Source: Hyphomonas adhaerens MHS-3 (GTDB lineage: Bacteria; Pseudomonadota; Alphaproteobacteria; Caulobacterales; Hyphomonadaceae). Taken from it: 64,000 nucleotides of DNA. The stretch's first letter is position 1; each line of letters starts with the position of its first letter. Under the pieces are notes generated by a model. The model was not told the origin of the DNA. It saw nothing but the letters and a program-made list of their open reading frames with translations, and did not search any database. The DNA lies in NCBI RefSeq assembly GCF_000685235.1, contig NZ_ARYH01000004.1, positions 91,186-155,185 on the forward strand. The letters run 5' to 3'. Shown in pieces: positions 55,542-64,000 of this stretch. A program made the position numbers and the translations under genes.

Positions 55542-57872
55542 ATGAGCCATTTCGCCCCGATGCCCCTGCTGGCCTGCGCGGTATCCATCACCGCCCTGAC
55601 AGTTTTCATGCCTGCCAATGCACAGGAAGCAGCAGATACGCCAAACAGCCGACGCGTCCTGCAGACTGTACAGGTCACAGCCGAGCGCCGTGAAGCCTCC
55701 CAGCAGGACGTCCCGGTCACTGTGACCTCGATCGGACAGACCCAGCTCAACGAAGGCAATTACCTCACCACGGAGGACCTGGCCCAGCAGGTTCCCGGCC
55801 TGCAGATCAAGTCCAGCTTTTCGGCCTCCAACCCGACCATCTTCATCCGCGGCGTTGGCATCAATGATTTCAATCCGGGCAACAGTGGCGCCATCGGCGT
55901 GATGGTCGATGACCTCTTCTACAATTCCACGATCGGGCAGCTGTTCCAGCTTTACGATCTGGACCGGATCGAAGTGCTCAAAGGCCCGCAAGGCACACTC
56001 TATGGACGCAACACCACCGGCGGTGTCGTCAGCGTCCACACGGCGCGGCCGGGGTTTGAACCCGGGGGCTTCATCAATGCGACCTATGGCCGTTTCAACC
56101 AGCTTGACCTGGAAGGCGCCGTCGACATCCCGCTGAGCGACAAGCTCGCTGTGCGTCTTTCCGGCGTTTCGAACACGCGCGATGGCACACGGACGATCCT
56201 GTTCCCGGACGGCACCAGCGCCGAAAAGAATGACGTGGATTTCCAGGCCGTCCGCGGACAGCTTCTTTACACGCCCACCGACACGCTGGAGATCCTGGGT
56301 AAAGTGGAATACGGCGTCAGCAGCGCAACGTCGCGGTCCTATGAAAGCCAGGGGCTCTTCAATTTCGGGACCGGCGGCTTTGGCGTACCTGACTTCAATG
56401 GCGTCTGCGGCGGGCGGAACGCGGCAATCTGCAGCGACGCGTTCGGCTATACAGACAACCCGGATCCGTACTCCGGATCGGAAAACATGAAGAGCACGCC
56501 GGAGGATGTTGAGACGGTCACCGCCGATCTGCAGATCAACTGGGATCTCGGCATGTTCGACCTCACCTCCGTCACCGGATACCTGAAGGCCGACCGGGAA
56601 GCGCTGCTCGAAGTCGACGCGTCGCCGAACCGCCTGACAGAAGAATACATCAATGACGGATCCGAACAGTACAGCCAGGAACTCCGCCTTGCATCGCAAT
56701 GGGACGGTCCGACCAAGCTGATCATGGGGGCCTTCTACCTGCAGGACAAACTGGCCGGTCAGGACTTTTTCGAACTCCTTGCAGACCTCAACCCAACTCC
56801 GGGCTCTGAATATTTCGATCCAGTGAACTTCATCGCGCGCTTCGACCGGATGTATACGCAGAAGACAGACACGTTCGCCGTCTTCGCCCAGACAGACTAC
56901 GATCTCACGCCCCGGCTGACGGCAACGCTGGGAGCCCGGTTTACTTGGGAAGACCGGAGCATCAAGCTGTTCTCCTATGCCGGCCCGGTTGATGCGGTTC
57001 CGCTGAGCCAGCCGTCTCCGGTGTATTATCCACTCCTTGACGAGTCCGCCTATGGCCGCGACTCCATCTCTTTTGAAGAACCGACCTTCCGCGCCGCCTT
57101 GTCCTATGATGCGACCGACGACGTGATGCTGTACGGGTCCGTTTCCCGCGGCTTCAAGAGCGGGGGCTTCAATACCGGCGCATCCAGCGATCCGGTGGAA
57201 GCCTCGATTGTCGATCCGGAACAACTTCTGGCCTATGAAGTCGGCGTGAAATCCGAATGGTTCGCCCACACGCTGCGCGCCAATGCATCGGCCTTTCTCT
57301 ATGACTATAAAGACCTCCAGGTCTTTGGTCTCGCGCCCAGCGGTGTGCCGACGCAAACCCTGTTCAACGCCGACAAGGCCAGCATCAAGGGTCTCGAATT
57401 CGACGTGACCTCCCTGCCCGTCGAGGGGCTGGAACTCTCCCTCGCCGGCACCTACCTGGATGCCGAGTACGAGGATTTCGTCACCCCCATCGGCGAAGAC
57501 TTCTCTGGCAACCGGATGGTTGCCACACCGGAATGGAGCCTCGTCGCCCGGGCGCGCTATGAAAGCCAGCCGGTCTGGGACGACAAGCGCGTCATTTTCG
57601 GAGTGGATGCATCCTATACGGATGACCAGTTCTTCGATACGGCCAACACGCCGCGTCTTGGCCAGGGATCCTACGTTCTGGCAAACGCCCGTATTGCCCT
57701 GAAGCCCGCAAGCGACCGCTGGGAACTTGCCGCCTTTGTCAAGAACATCACGGACGAAGAGTATATCGTCGACGCCTATGACGTTGCCGACTTCGGCTTT
57801 GATGAACTCGTTTACGGCAACCCGCAAACCTATGGCGTCAGCCTGAGCTACCGGTTCGGGGCTGGCCGCTAA
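55542..57872 (+). CDS. TonB-dependent outer-membrane receptor
   Basis: Outer-membrane importer of 776 aa. ATG 55542 has AGAGAGGAATTC upstream; signal ends in ANA near residue 28. TonB-box-like VQVTAERRE near 43, plug with IEVLKGPQGTLYGRNTTGG near 140, then a barrel ending in a short aromatic-containing terminus (SLSYRFGAGR). It follows the aldehyde dehydrogenase and likely takes up the compound this locus oxidises. It differs clearly from the receptor at 16220-18853. Confidence 0.94.
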   Translation: MSHFAPMPLLACAVSITALTVFMPANAQEAADTPNSRRVLQTVQVTAERREASQQDVPVTVTSIGQTQLNEGNYLTTEDLAQQVPGLQIKSSFSASNPTIFIRGVGINDFNPGNSGAIGVMVDDLFYNSTIGQLFQLYDLDRIEVLKGPQGTLYGRNTTGGVVSVHTARPGFEPGGFINATYGRFNQLDLEGAVDIPLSDKLAVRLSGVSNTRDGTRTILFPDGTSAEKNDVDFQAVRGQLLYTPTDTLEILGKVEYGVSSATSRSYESQGLFNFGTGGFGVPDFNGVCGGRNAAICSDAFGYTDNPDPYSGSENMKSTPEDVETVTADLQINWDLGMFDLTSVTGYLKADREALLEVDASPNRLTEEYINDGSEQYSQELRLASQWDGPTKLIMGAFYLQDKLAGQDFFELLADLNPTPGSEYFDPVNFIARFDRMYTQKTDTFAVFAQTDYDLTPRLTATLGARFTWEDRSIKLFSYAGPVDAVPLSQPSPVYYPLLDESAYGRDSISFEEPTFRAALSYDATDDVMLYGSVSRGFKSGGFNTGASSDPVEASIVDPEQLLAYEVGVKSEWFAHTLRANASAFLYDYKDLQVFGLAPSGVPTQTLFNADKASIKGLEFDVTSLPVEGLELSLAGTYLDAEYEDFVTPIGEDFSGNRMVATPEWSLVARARYESQPVWDDKRVIFGVDASYTDDQFFDTANTPRLGQGSYVLANARIALKPASDRWELAAFVKNITDEEYIVDAYDVADFGFDELVYGNPQTYGVSLSYRFGAGR

Positions 57873-57881
57873 AGTGTCCTC

Positions 57882-57912
57882 GGCGGGATGGCGGCCAAGT
57901 CGCCGTCCCGCC
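57882..57912 (+). terminator. Hairpin after the second TonB receptor
   Basis: GGCGGGA (57882-57888) and TCCCGCC (57906-57912) pair, with an inner GGCG/CGCC stem. AGCACCTTTG follows, so the U-tract is poor. It lies between convergent genes and could serve either. Confidence 0.5.
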
Positions 57913-57971
57913 AGCACCTTTGTCCGGACGTGCCCAAGGCGCTCCGGCAAAGGTCCTGATTGTCGAGAAAT

Positions 57972-58571
57972 TCAGCTCGTGTCGGCGGCTGGCCAGTCGC
58001 GCAACGCTTCGATCAGCTGCACGGTGAGGCCGCCGGAAACGATGCCGAGCGCGGCGGGCATGGCGTGCGTCCGGGGGATCGGCACGATGTAGGGCCGGGC
58101 CTCGCCTTCAGCCTTCCAGCGCTGGATCGTGCGCGCGAGACGCTTCGCCCGGCGCTTGTGATGTTTCAGCGTGTCGAGCATGGCCTCCCAGCGCGCGATG
58201 AGCGGCGCAGCAGGCACAGGCCCCCGCGTCGGCACAGTGATTGGGCCATGCAGGAAATCCGGGGTTTCACCTGCGGGCACGGGCAGAACGGAAAAGACCG
58301 CCTTGCGCGCTTCTGGTTCGCCTTCGTTCTTTTCAAAATAATTGCTGCCCGGACGCGGTGTCACCGGCGTCAATTCCACCTGCAGGGCCATCAGGAAGAT
58401 CAGACGGCGGAGCAGTACAGCGAGCCGCTTCAGCTCTGCCGAGACGCGGCGCTTTACCGTTTTCGGGATCAGTTCCGGATGCTTGAACAGGTCTGCATTC
58501 ACGCCGGCTTCGGCCACGGCGTGGGCAATCGTGGAATAGGCGTGAGTCAGGAAACCGGCGGGATGTGTCAT
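57972..58571 (-). CDS. Conserved-looking hypothetical protein
   Basis: A 199-aa protein that I do not recognise, from ATG 58571 (a longer frame to 58640 exists). It has a hydrophobic stretch of about 15 residues near residue 60 (VLLRRLIFLMALQV) flanked by Arg, a basic Lys/Arg-rich helix near residue 140-165 and a final helix. Codon use is like the neighbours. Function unknown; the Coq4-like gene ends 169 bp upstream. Confidence 0.6.
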   Translation of the reverse strand: MTHPAGFLTHAYSTIAHAVAEAGVNADLFKHPELIPKTVKRRVSAELKRLAVLLRRLIFLMALQVELTPVTPRPGSNYFEKNEGEPEARKAVFSVLPVPAGETPDFLHGPITVPTRGPVPAAPLIARWEAMLDTLKHHKRRAKRLARTIQRWKAEGEARPYIVPIPRTHAMPAALGIVSGGLTVQLIEALRDWPAADTS

Positions 58572-58739
58572 GCCGGGAAGCCTGACATGGGGCCTTAGGG
58601 GGTGGATAGGCGCCCCGTCTTCGCCTTTGGCCATGGGCAAAGGCGCCGGACAGGCCGCAGGATTCAGCTCGCCCTGTCCCCCACTCCGGCCGAGGGCGGG
58701 CAGGCCCCTCGCCTCTTCCGGCAGGTTACGCAGATGGGG

Positions 58740-59798
58740 TCAGGCACGCCGCGGATGGAGGGGCCCTGTGACGGCCGTGAACACGCGGTGCAACACCGCC
58801 GTAAACATGCCCAAACCGCCCGTCAGCATACGGCTCTGCTCAATCAGGTCGGCCGGATATTGCCGCTCGTAAGGCCGTATTCCGTAGTTACGCCGGATCG
58901 TCTCGACCGGCTGGTCCCAGACGTCTTCCCAGGGAATGAGGATCATGGACGGTGTCTCGCGCCCGTGTATCCACGCAGACGTCACCGTATCCATGAGAAT
59001 GGGATATCCGCGCGCTGGCGACAGGGCCGAAATCACGGCCGTGATCGACAGGAACTGGGCGGAATAATTATGCCCGAACTGGGCCATCTGGAATGCGGAA
59101 ATCGCGATCTCGTGCAGGGCGGTCGTCTCATATCCCGCCGTGATGTGCCACAGGTCATGGGCCTGCAGCATCCGCGTGTTGAGATAATCCAGCGGCTGCG
59201 GCAAGGCGTGAATGGATATCTCTGTCCGGTCCAGCACTTCCAGATCAAACTTGTTGTCGACGATCAGGTCGTGAAATTCCCGTCCCAAAGACCCCTGCGG
59301 ACAGGCCGCGAGGGTCGAGAGCGATATCAGCTCCGGCATGTCCCTTTCGGCGGCTTGAGACACGCCCTCAAACAAATGGGCCATTTCTGCGACGCGCGCT
59401 GTCGCCTGGTCGGTGAAATACTTGCCCAGGGCCGCCGTTCGCTGAGTGATCGCCAGGGCGTCGAGTTTGCCAGCCAGCCCGTCTTCCACAATCCCCCAGT
59501 ATTCGTCCCACAGGCCAGGCGGAACCGGCTCCGGTGCCCGGTCGAAAGGTTCGATGCGGGCGGCCTTCACGGCATTTCCGGTCCAGCCTTCAGAGACGGC
59601 ATCATAGGTTTCTGCGGTCCGGTCCGGCGCAAGAAATGCCGCATGCGCCAGCGCCGCAGCAATATCCATGCGGTCTTCCGGCGCCGCGCGTTTTCCGGCC
59701 GACTTGCACGACCGGGCCAGGCGTTTCAGCTCTTCGCGGCTGACCGGCTTTTCTACACGGCGGAGAAACCGGGCTTTGAGTTTATCCCCAGAAGTCAT
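58740..59798 (-). CDS. Coq4-family ubiquinone biosynthesis protein
   Basis: A 352-aa protein with the Coq4 metal-site signature His-Asp-x-x-His-x11-Glu (HDLWHITAGYETTALHE, near residue 215). Coq4 takes part in ring decarboxylation/hydroxylation in ubiquinone synthesis and organises Coq proteins. The protein is longer than a minimal Coq4 by an N-terminal extension of about 100 residues. It is 43 bp from the fucose operon, but that link is positional only. Confidence 0.83.
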   Translation of the reverse strand: MTSGDKLKARFLRRVEKPVSREELKRLARSCKSAGKRAAPEDRMDIAAALAHAAFLAPDRTAETYDAVSEGWTGNAVKAARIEPFDRAPEPVPPGLWDEYWGIVEDGLAGKLDALAITQRTAALGKYFTDQATARVAEMAHLFEGVSQAAERDMPELISLSTLAACPQGSLGREFHDLIVDNKFDLEVLDRTEISIHALPQPLDYLNTRMLQAHDLWHITAGYETTALHEIAISAFQMAQFGHNYSAQFLSITAVISALSPARGYPILMDTVTSAWIHGRETPSMILIPWEDVWDQPVETIRRNYGIRPYERQYPADLIEQSRMLTGGLGMFTAVLHRVFTAVTGPLHPRRA

Positions 59799-59841
59799 TC
59801 GTTCGTCCTTTCCAATATCTCGGCTGAGCGCGCTCAGCCCG

Positions 59842-60684
59842 TTATCCGTCGATGCAGGTTTGTTTCTGCTCGCCCAGTCCCTCGATGCCCAAGGTCACGA
59901 CGTCGCCGTGCCGCAAATACTGTGGCGGGTCTTTTGAGAGCCCCACGCCGGGCGGTGTCCCGGTCGATATGATGTCTCCGGCCTGCAGGCTCATATATTG
60001 AGACAGGTAGCTGACTAGGTGCGCCACGCCGAACACCATGGTTTTGGTGGATCCGCGCTGCATGGCTGCGCCATTCACGTCCAGCCACATGGACAGGTCC
60101 TGCGGGTCTGCAATCTCATCCTTTGTGACCAGCCACGGGCCGATCGGGCCGAACGTATCGGCACTTTTCCCTTTGACCCATTGCCCGGTCCCTTCCAGCT
60201 GGAAGGCGCGCTCCGACACATCGTGGACGACGCAATATCCCGCCACATGGTCCATGGCATCGGCTTCGGAGACGTATTTCGTTTCCTTGCCGATCACGAC
60301 GCCCAGCTCGACTTCCCAATCCGTCTTTGTTGACCCTCTGGGAATCTCAAGATTGTCATCCGGGCCGCAGATCGCGCTGGTCGCCTTGAAGAACACGACC
60401 GGTTCCGACGGAACCTCCGCGCCGGTCTCGGCGGCATGGTCGGCATAGTTCAGACCGATACAGACGAACTTCCCGACGTCGGCCACGCAAGGCCCGGTGC
60501 GGCTGGCGGGGTCGACTTCCGGAAGGCCGGACAGGTCAAGGCGGGCAACCTGTTTCAGCACGTCATCGGTAATGGAGTCGCCATCCCAGTCATCCACGAA
60601 TGCACTCGCATCCCGGATGGCTCCATCTGCATCCAGAATGCAGGGCTTCTCGCGCCCGGTCGGCCCAACCCTCAAGAGTTTCAT
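59842..60684 (-). CDS. FAH-family hydrolase, probable 2,4-diketo-3-deoxy-L-fuconate hydrolase
   Basis: Cleaves a diketo acid; in the L-fucose pathway it splits 2,4-diketo-3-deoxyfuconate to pyruvate and lactate. 280 aa, fumarylacetoacetate hydrolase fold, with metal motif residues in GLNYADHA, DWEVELGVVIGKE and the STGTPPGVG segment. Position after an SDR, a lactonase and an aldo/keto reductase supports this specific role over general FAH-like function. It is the last gene of the fucose operon. Confidence 0.87.
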   Translation of the reverse strand: MKLLRVGPTGREKPCILDADGAIRDASAFVDDWDGDSITDDVLKQVARLDLSGLPEVDPASRTGPCVADVGKFVCIGLNYADHAAETGAEVPSEPVVFFKATSAICGPDDNLEIPRGSTKTDWEVELGVVIGKETKYVSEADAMDHVAGYCVVHDVSERAFQLEGTGQWVKGKSADTFGPIGPWLVTKDEIADPQDLSMWLDVNGAAMQRGSTKTMVFGVAHLVSYLSQYMSLQAGDIISTGTPPGVGLSKDPPQYLRHGDVVTLGIEGLGEQKQTCIDG

Positions 60685-60693
60685 GACCAGCTC

Positions 60694-61431
60694 CTAGTTT
60701 GTCCAACCGCCGTCGATCACGTGGACGGCGCCTGTGGTGAAGGATGATTCATCTGATGCAAGGTAGACGGCGAGGTTCGCGATTTCGTCTGCCTCCCCCA
60801 ACCGCCCCATCGGCTGGCGTTCCACAAACATGCGGCGCGCCTCTTCATAGTTTCCGAGAGCCTTCATCCGCCCCTGCAGGGAGGGCGTATCAACCGTCCC
60901 CGGACAGATGGCATTGCAGCGGATATTCCGGCTGACATAATCTTCGGCAATCGCCTTGGTCAGGCCGATGACGCCCGCCTTGGTTGCCCCATAGGCGAAC
61001 CTGTTGGCGACGCCGGAAACGCTTGAGGCAACTGAGCTCATATTGAGGATCACGCCGCCGCCTTTTGCGAGCATGTTCGGCAAGACCGCGCGGGACATCT
61101 CGTACATTGATGTCAGGTTTATCAGGACGGACCGATCCCAATCGTCCCGGTCACACGCCTCGATATTTCCATGATGAACCCATCCGGCGACATTGAACAG
61201 AATGTCCAGGTCTTTATGGCGGCCGCAAACCTCCCGGATCGCGTTCCGGTCTGTCACATCCAGCGGCTCGCAGGTGATCCCGGTCTCCCAGGCCACGTCC
61301 GAAAGCGGCTGGACATCGATATCGGTCGCGATGACATGTGCCCCTTCCCGGGCAAATGCCTCGGCGGCGGCCCGGCCTATCCCCGCGCCTGCGGCGGTGA
61401 TCAGCGCAGTTTTTCCCGCAAGTCTGCCCAC
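60694..61431 (-). CDS. SDR, probable 2-keto-3-deoxy-L-fuconate dehydrogenase
   Basis: Classical SDR of 245 aa. Motifs TAAGAGIGRA, NVAG and catalytic Tyr-Gly-Ala-Thr-Lys are present; the sequence resembles the BDH2/DHRS6 branch, which includes bacterial 2-keto-3-deoxyfuconate dehydrogenases. It makes the diketo substrate of the next enzyme. 2 bp after the lactonase stop; 10 bp before the FAH gene. Confidence 0.87.
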   Translation of the reverse strand: MGRLAGKTALITAAGAGIGRAAAEAFAREGAHVIATDIDVQPLSDVAWETGITCEPLDVTDRNAIREVCGRHKDLDILFNVAGWVHHGNIEACDRDDWDRSVLINLTSMYEMSRAVLPNMLAKGGGVILNMSSVASSVSGVANRFAYGATKAGVIGLTKAIAEDYVSRNIRCNAICPGTVDTPSLQGRMKALGNYEEARRMFVERQPMGRLGEADEIANLAVYLASDESSFTTGAVHVIDGGWTN

Positions 61432-61432
61432 G

Positions 61433-62275
61433 TCAGTTACTCCCTCGGCTGAAATAAATTCTTCTGGCGTTGCCGCCCCAGATCATGGCGGCGTGCTCAG
61501 GAAAGAACCGGTCGATCAGGCGGGCGCTCTGCGCGCTCCACTCTGCATACGTTCCTGCAAGCGTCAGCACCGGCCAGTCACTGCCCCACATCAACCGCTC
61601 AGGTCCGAAACAGGTGCCGAGGTGCTGGACCACCTCACCGATGGACACGTCGTCTTTTCGCGTGCCCGCTTCCGTCAGCAGGCCGGAGACTTTGCACGCA
61701 ACATTCGGGTGGCGGGCAAGCCGGGCGATATCGTCGAACCACGTCTCGAGTTCATGGTCCGCAATCCGGGGTTTGCCCGCATGGTTGAGGACAATCTGCA
61801 GACCCGGATGACGGGAGGCCAGTTCACTCATGACCGGCACAAGGTCAGCTCGCGCGTGCCCGTCGAACACGAGGCCGCTCTCGGACATGGTCTTCAGGGC
61901 CGGTGTGAAAGCGTCGTTCAGAATCCAGTCCGGGTCGGGGATGTCGGCGATCATCGGTCTCAGGCCCACGATCTTGGAGGTGTCGGCGAGCCGCTGGATC
62001 TCCTGCGCCGCATCGGGCGCCTCAAAGTCCGTCCACCCCACAACACCGGCAACGCGGTCGTCTCTCGCCGCGACAGAGAGCATGAACCCGGTTTCCGCCG
62101 CCGTCGCCGCCGCCTGAACGAGGATCACCTGCGAGACCCCCGCGTCGCGTGCCTCCGGCCAGGCGTCGTCAATTTCAAAGTCTCTCCAGAGCCCATCAAG
62201 GTCCGGCGTCAGCCAGTCATAGTCCCCCCGCGCCAGGGTCCAGATGTGCATATGCGCGTCGATGACCGGCGTCAT
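61433..62275 (-). CDS. Amidohydrolase-family L-fuconolactonase
   Basis: Hydrolyses L-fuconolactone to L-fuconate. 280 aa, amidohydrolase-2 fold. The N-terminal DAHMHIW and the later HAGKP and MWGSDWPV motifs give the metal/catalytic His and Asp. Coupled by ATGA overlap with the upstream aldo/keto reductase. Confidence 0.9.
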   Translation of the reverse strand: MTPVIDAHMHIWTLARGDYDWLTPDLDGLWRDFEIDDAWPEARDAGVSQVILVQAAATAAETGFMLSVAARDDRVAGVVGWTDFEAPDAAQEIQRLADTSKIVGLRPMIADIPDPDWILNDAFTPALKTMSESGLVFDGHARADLVPVMSELASRHPGLQIVLNHAGKPRIADHELETWFDDIARLARHPNVACKVSGLLTEAGTRKDDVSIGEVVQHLGTCFGPERLMWGSDWPVLTLAGTYAEWSAQSARLIDRFFPEHAAMIWGGNARRIYFSRGSN

Positions 62276-63264
62276 GACGGCACCACCGCATCGGCCGCGA
62301 TCAGCGCCATGTCCTTCAATGCCGTCCAGACATCGGGATCGATCTTCGCCCGGGTCCAGTCACGCACCTGTTCGACCTGCGACGCAGTTCTCGCCCCCGG
62401 AACAACTGCCGCGACGGCGGGATGTGCCTGACAGAATTGCAGCGCCAGCGCCGGTAGCTCAACGTCATACCGGGCGCAGACGTCCCGGAGTTTCCGGACC
62501 TTATCGACCGCCCAGTCCGGCGCCTCAGCATAGTTGTAGTGCAATGGCTCCTCGCCCGACGCGACCAGCAGGCCGGAGTTGAATGCACCGCCAATGATTA
62601 TTTTTACCCCGGCCCGCTCACAGGCGTTGAGGAACGGCGTTGAGGTTTCGTGCTCCAGCAAGGTGTACCGTCCGGCCAGCAGCAGGACGTCCAGCCGGAC
62701 ACGTGCGAGCACCTCTTCGCAGACCTCGATTTCATTCACGCCAAGGCCGATCCATCTGGTCAGCCCCTCGGACTTCATGGCGTCCATGGTGGGCAGCGCT
62801 TCGTCAAACGCCTGCTCCAGAACGGCGGCGTGCGCATCGGCATGCGTCATCCGCCCGATATCGTGCAGCAGGAGGATATCCACATTTGCGACTCCGAGCC
62901 GGTTCCGGCTGCCCGCAAACGACATCCGGATGCCGGCTTCCGAATAATCGAACTCCGGGATGAACGGTGCTGGCGACGCAAAGCCATTGTCCGGGATCGG
63001 GCGGCCATCCGCAGGAACCAGCCGCCGGCCGACCTTGGTCGACAAAACAGGTCGCTCATCCGACGCAGACAGGAACGCGCCCACGCGCTGTTCACTCAGG
63101 CCATGCCCGTAGAACGGCGCGGTATCGATATAATGGAATCCGGCCCGGCTCGCGGCTTCCAGCGCCTCGCGCGCTATCTCATCCGGGATCGCCGTATACA
63201 GATTTCCGAGCCCAGCTGCGCCAAGCCCGTAATCCGGCAGCACGAGTTGGGCGGTGTCCGTCAC
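62272..63264 (-). CDS. Aldo/keto reductase, probable L-fucose dehydrogenase
   Basis: NAD(P)-dependent oxidation of L-fucose to its lactone (D-threo-aldose 1-dehydrogenase type), 330 aa. GTG 63264 overlaps the fucosidase stop (GTGA) and has TGGAGAG upstream. Catalytic Asp and Tyr lie in DTAPFYGHG. AKR family pattern LLLHDIGRM follows. First oxidation step in the pathway. Confidence 0.88.
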   Translation of the reverse strand: MTDTAQLVLPDYGLGAAGLGNLYTAIPDEIAREALEAASRAGFHYIDTAPFYGHGLSEQRVGAFLSASDERPVLSTKVGRRLVPADGRPIPDNGFASPAPFIPEFDYSEAGIRMSFAGSRNRLGVANVDILLLHDIGRMTHADAHAAVLEQAFDEALPTMDAMKSEGLTRWIGLGVNEIEVCEEVLARVRLDVLLLAGRYTLLEHETSTPFLNACERAGVKIIIGGAFNSGLLVASGEEPLHYNYAEAPDWAVDKVRKLRDVCARYDVELPALALQFCQAHPAVAAVVPGARTASQVEQVRDWTRAKIDPDVWTALKDMALIAADAVVPS

Positions 63265-64000
63265 GATCCGCTCTCCAGTTTGAATGACTGGACGGCGGTA
63301 TCGGCCCATGCGGGGACGGTGAGGGAGAGGCGTCCGGCATCGACCGACCAGTCCGTGACCTCGCCGCCATACTGCGTCACCGAGGTGATGGGCCCCAGCC
63401 CCTCCGGCAGGCTGACTTCCAGCGTCTGCGCCTCCGGCACGCCGAACACGTGCAGGTAGAGCGCTCCGTCGCGGCGCGTCGCGCCGACTGGCACGCCGCC
63501 CGCCTCTCGCTCCGGCAGCTCAACCGGCCGCGTCCCGAGGATCGACGGACCGGCCGTCTCAAGCCACGCCCCCGCCGCTTCAAGCCGTTCGGCCTGCCCC
63601 GGCGGGATCACAGTATCCCCCCGCGGGCCGACATTCAGCAGAACATTTCCGTTGAAACACGCCGCCCGCGCCAGCATCGCCACGAGGTCGTCGCGCGTCA
63701 GATAGTCGGCGTCCGTCTCGTTGCGATTGTAGGCAAAGGAGTGCCCCATGCCCCGCGTCGTCTCCCACACAAAGGGCAGGATCCGGTCGAACATGCCGTA
63801 TTCGGGCGTGCGCACATCCCAGACGGCAGGCTTCGGCGGCAGCAGGCCTGTCAGCCCCTCCGGCTTGTCGAACGCATCCGCCGGCAGCTGCCCGTCCGGT
63901 GCGATCCAGCGGTCATTCGTCAGGCCCTCCGGGACCGCGTTGTAATAGTTCGCCAGCACGTCATACGAAGCCTGCGCCGACGGATAGGCGATGTCGTTCC
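63261..64000 (-). CDS. GH29 alpha-L-fucosidase (5' end cut by window)
   Basis: Glycoside hydrolase that releases L-fucose from glycans. The 3' 246 codons are in the window and the frame stays open to base 64000. At the edge (Trp)-Asn-Asp-Ile-Ala-Tyr matches the GH29 segment whose Asp is the nucleophile. Further on are ANYYNAVPEG and LLNVGPRGDTVIPPGQ, the classical GH29 end of the catalytic domain, and a C-terminal beta domain. N-terminus and export signal are outside the window. It would feed the aldo/keto reductase. Confidence 0.92.
   Translation of the reverse strand, partial: NDIAYPSAQASYDVLANYYNAVPEGLTNDRWIAPDGQLPADAFDKPEGLTGLLPPKPAVWDVRTPEYGMFDRILPFVWETTRGMGHSFAYNRNETDADYLTRDDLVAMLARAACFNGNVLLNVGPRGDTVIPPGQAERLEAAGAWLETAGPSILGTRPVELPEREAGGVPVGATRRDGALYLHVFGVPEAQTLEVSLPEGLGPITSVTQYGGEVTDWSVDAGRLSLTVPAWADTAVQSFKLESGS

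Noticed and set aside
54978..57950. A 990-codon open frame on the minus strand
   Set aside because: It lies opposite the TonB receptor and the end of the aldehyde dehydrogenase gene, whose protein families are certain. High GC makes long antisense frames common; no motif in it.
58602..59972. A 456-codon plus-strand frame opposite the Coq4 gene
   Set aside because: Arg/Gly/Pro-rich antisense product; the Coq4 metal motif on the other strand is clear.

Overview
The window looks like chromosomal DNA of a high-GC, Gram-negative alphaproteobacterium. Two TonB-dependent receptors, a Coq4-type ubiquinone protein, lipoproteins, Tat signals, alphaproteobacterial-style curli genes and a CIRCE-controlled groESL operon point that way. 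A Hyphomonadaceae-like host (Hyphomonas/Henriciella relatives) is my best guess, from gene style only. Genes are dense, with many 1-4 bp stop/start overlaps. I see no insertion sequence, prophage, tRNA, rRNA or CRISPR array. Both ends cut genes: a GGDEF protein on the left and a GH29 fucosidase on the right.

Layout. 1-6304: diguanylate cyclase, CIRCE-groES-groEL with a strong terminator, an acyl-CoA synthetase, a hotdog thioesterase, a DUF192 protein and a double cold-shock-domain protein. 6489-14182 (minus strand): a curli locus with a secreted GIN-like protein, csgF, csgG, a shorter curlin, a very large curlin (713 aa), a lipoprotein, and a LuxR-type regulator upstream. 14303-21418: BCCT transporter, TonB receptor, TPR-sulfotransferase and MarR regulator. 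21515-27910: an acyl-CoA beta-oxidation block (SDR, two acyl-CoA dehydrogenases, enoyl-CoA hydratase) divergent from a FadH-type dienoyl-CoA reductase. 28164-33542: a six-gene operon (LysM-like small protein, unknown 83-aa protein, D-aminoacylase-type amidohydrolase, epoxide hydrolase-like protein, FAD oxidoreductase, TetR) behind a palindromic operator, then an AraC regulator.

34967-47900 is the most unusual part. It is one tight run of 17 same-strand genes: a periplasmic xanthine-oxidase-family molybdenum hydroxylase (2Fe-2S subunit plus Tat-exported large subunit), a flavocytochrome c sulfide dehydrogenase pair, soxX-soxY-soxZ-soxA without soxB or soxCD, a ModE-like DNA-binding protein, an XdhC-MocA fusion, a TauE/SafE exporter, and moaA-moaD-moaE-moaB-moaC-moeA. 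It reads as a self-contained unit: a sulfur-carrier redox chain, a molybdoenzyme, the genes to build, cytidylate and sulfurate its cofactor, a likely sulfite exporter and a molybdenum-type regulator. Four of the exported redox proteins (the hydroxylase large subunit, the small cytochrome, SoxX, SoxA) carry lipobox-like cysteines.

47926-57872: an oxidation locus of unknown substrate (MFS transporter, GMC oxidoreductase, PhyH dioxygenase, two tandem BetI-like TetR regulators, HIBADH-type dehydrogenase, aldehyde dehydrogenase, TonB receptor). An 11-bp motif is shared by the PhyH and aldehyde dehydrogenase promoter regions. 57972-59798: an unknown protein and a Coq4-family protein. 59842-64000 (minus strand): a non-phosphorylative L-fucose pathway (alpha-L-fucosidase, fucose dehydrogenase-type aldo/keto reductase, fuconolactonase, 2-keto-3-deoxyfuconate dehydrogenase-type SDR, FAH-family hydrolase). 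The fuconate dehydratase is not in the window.
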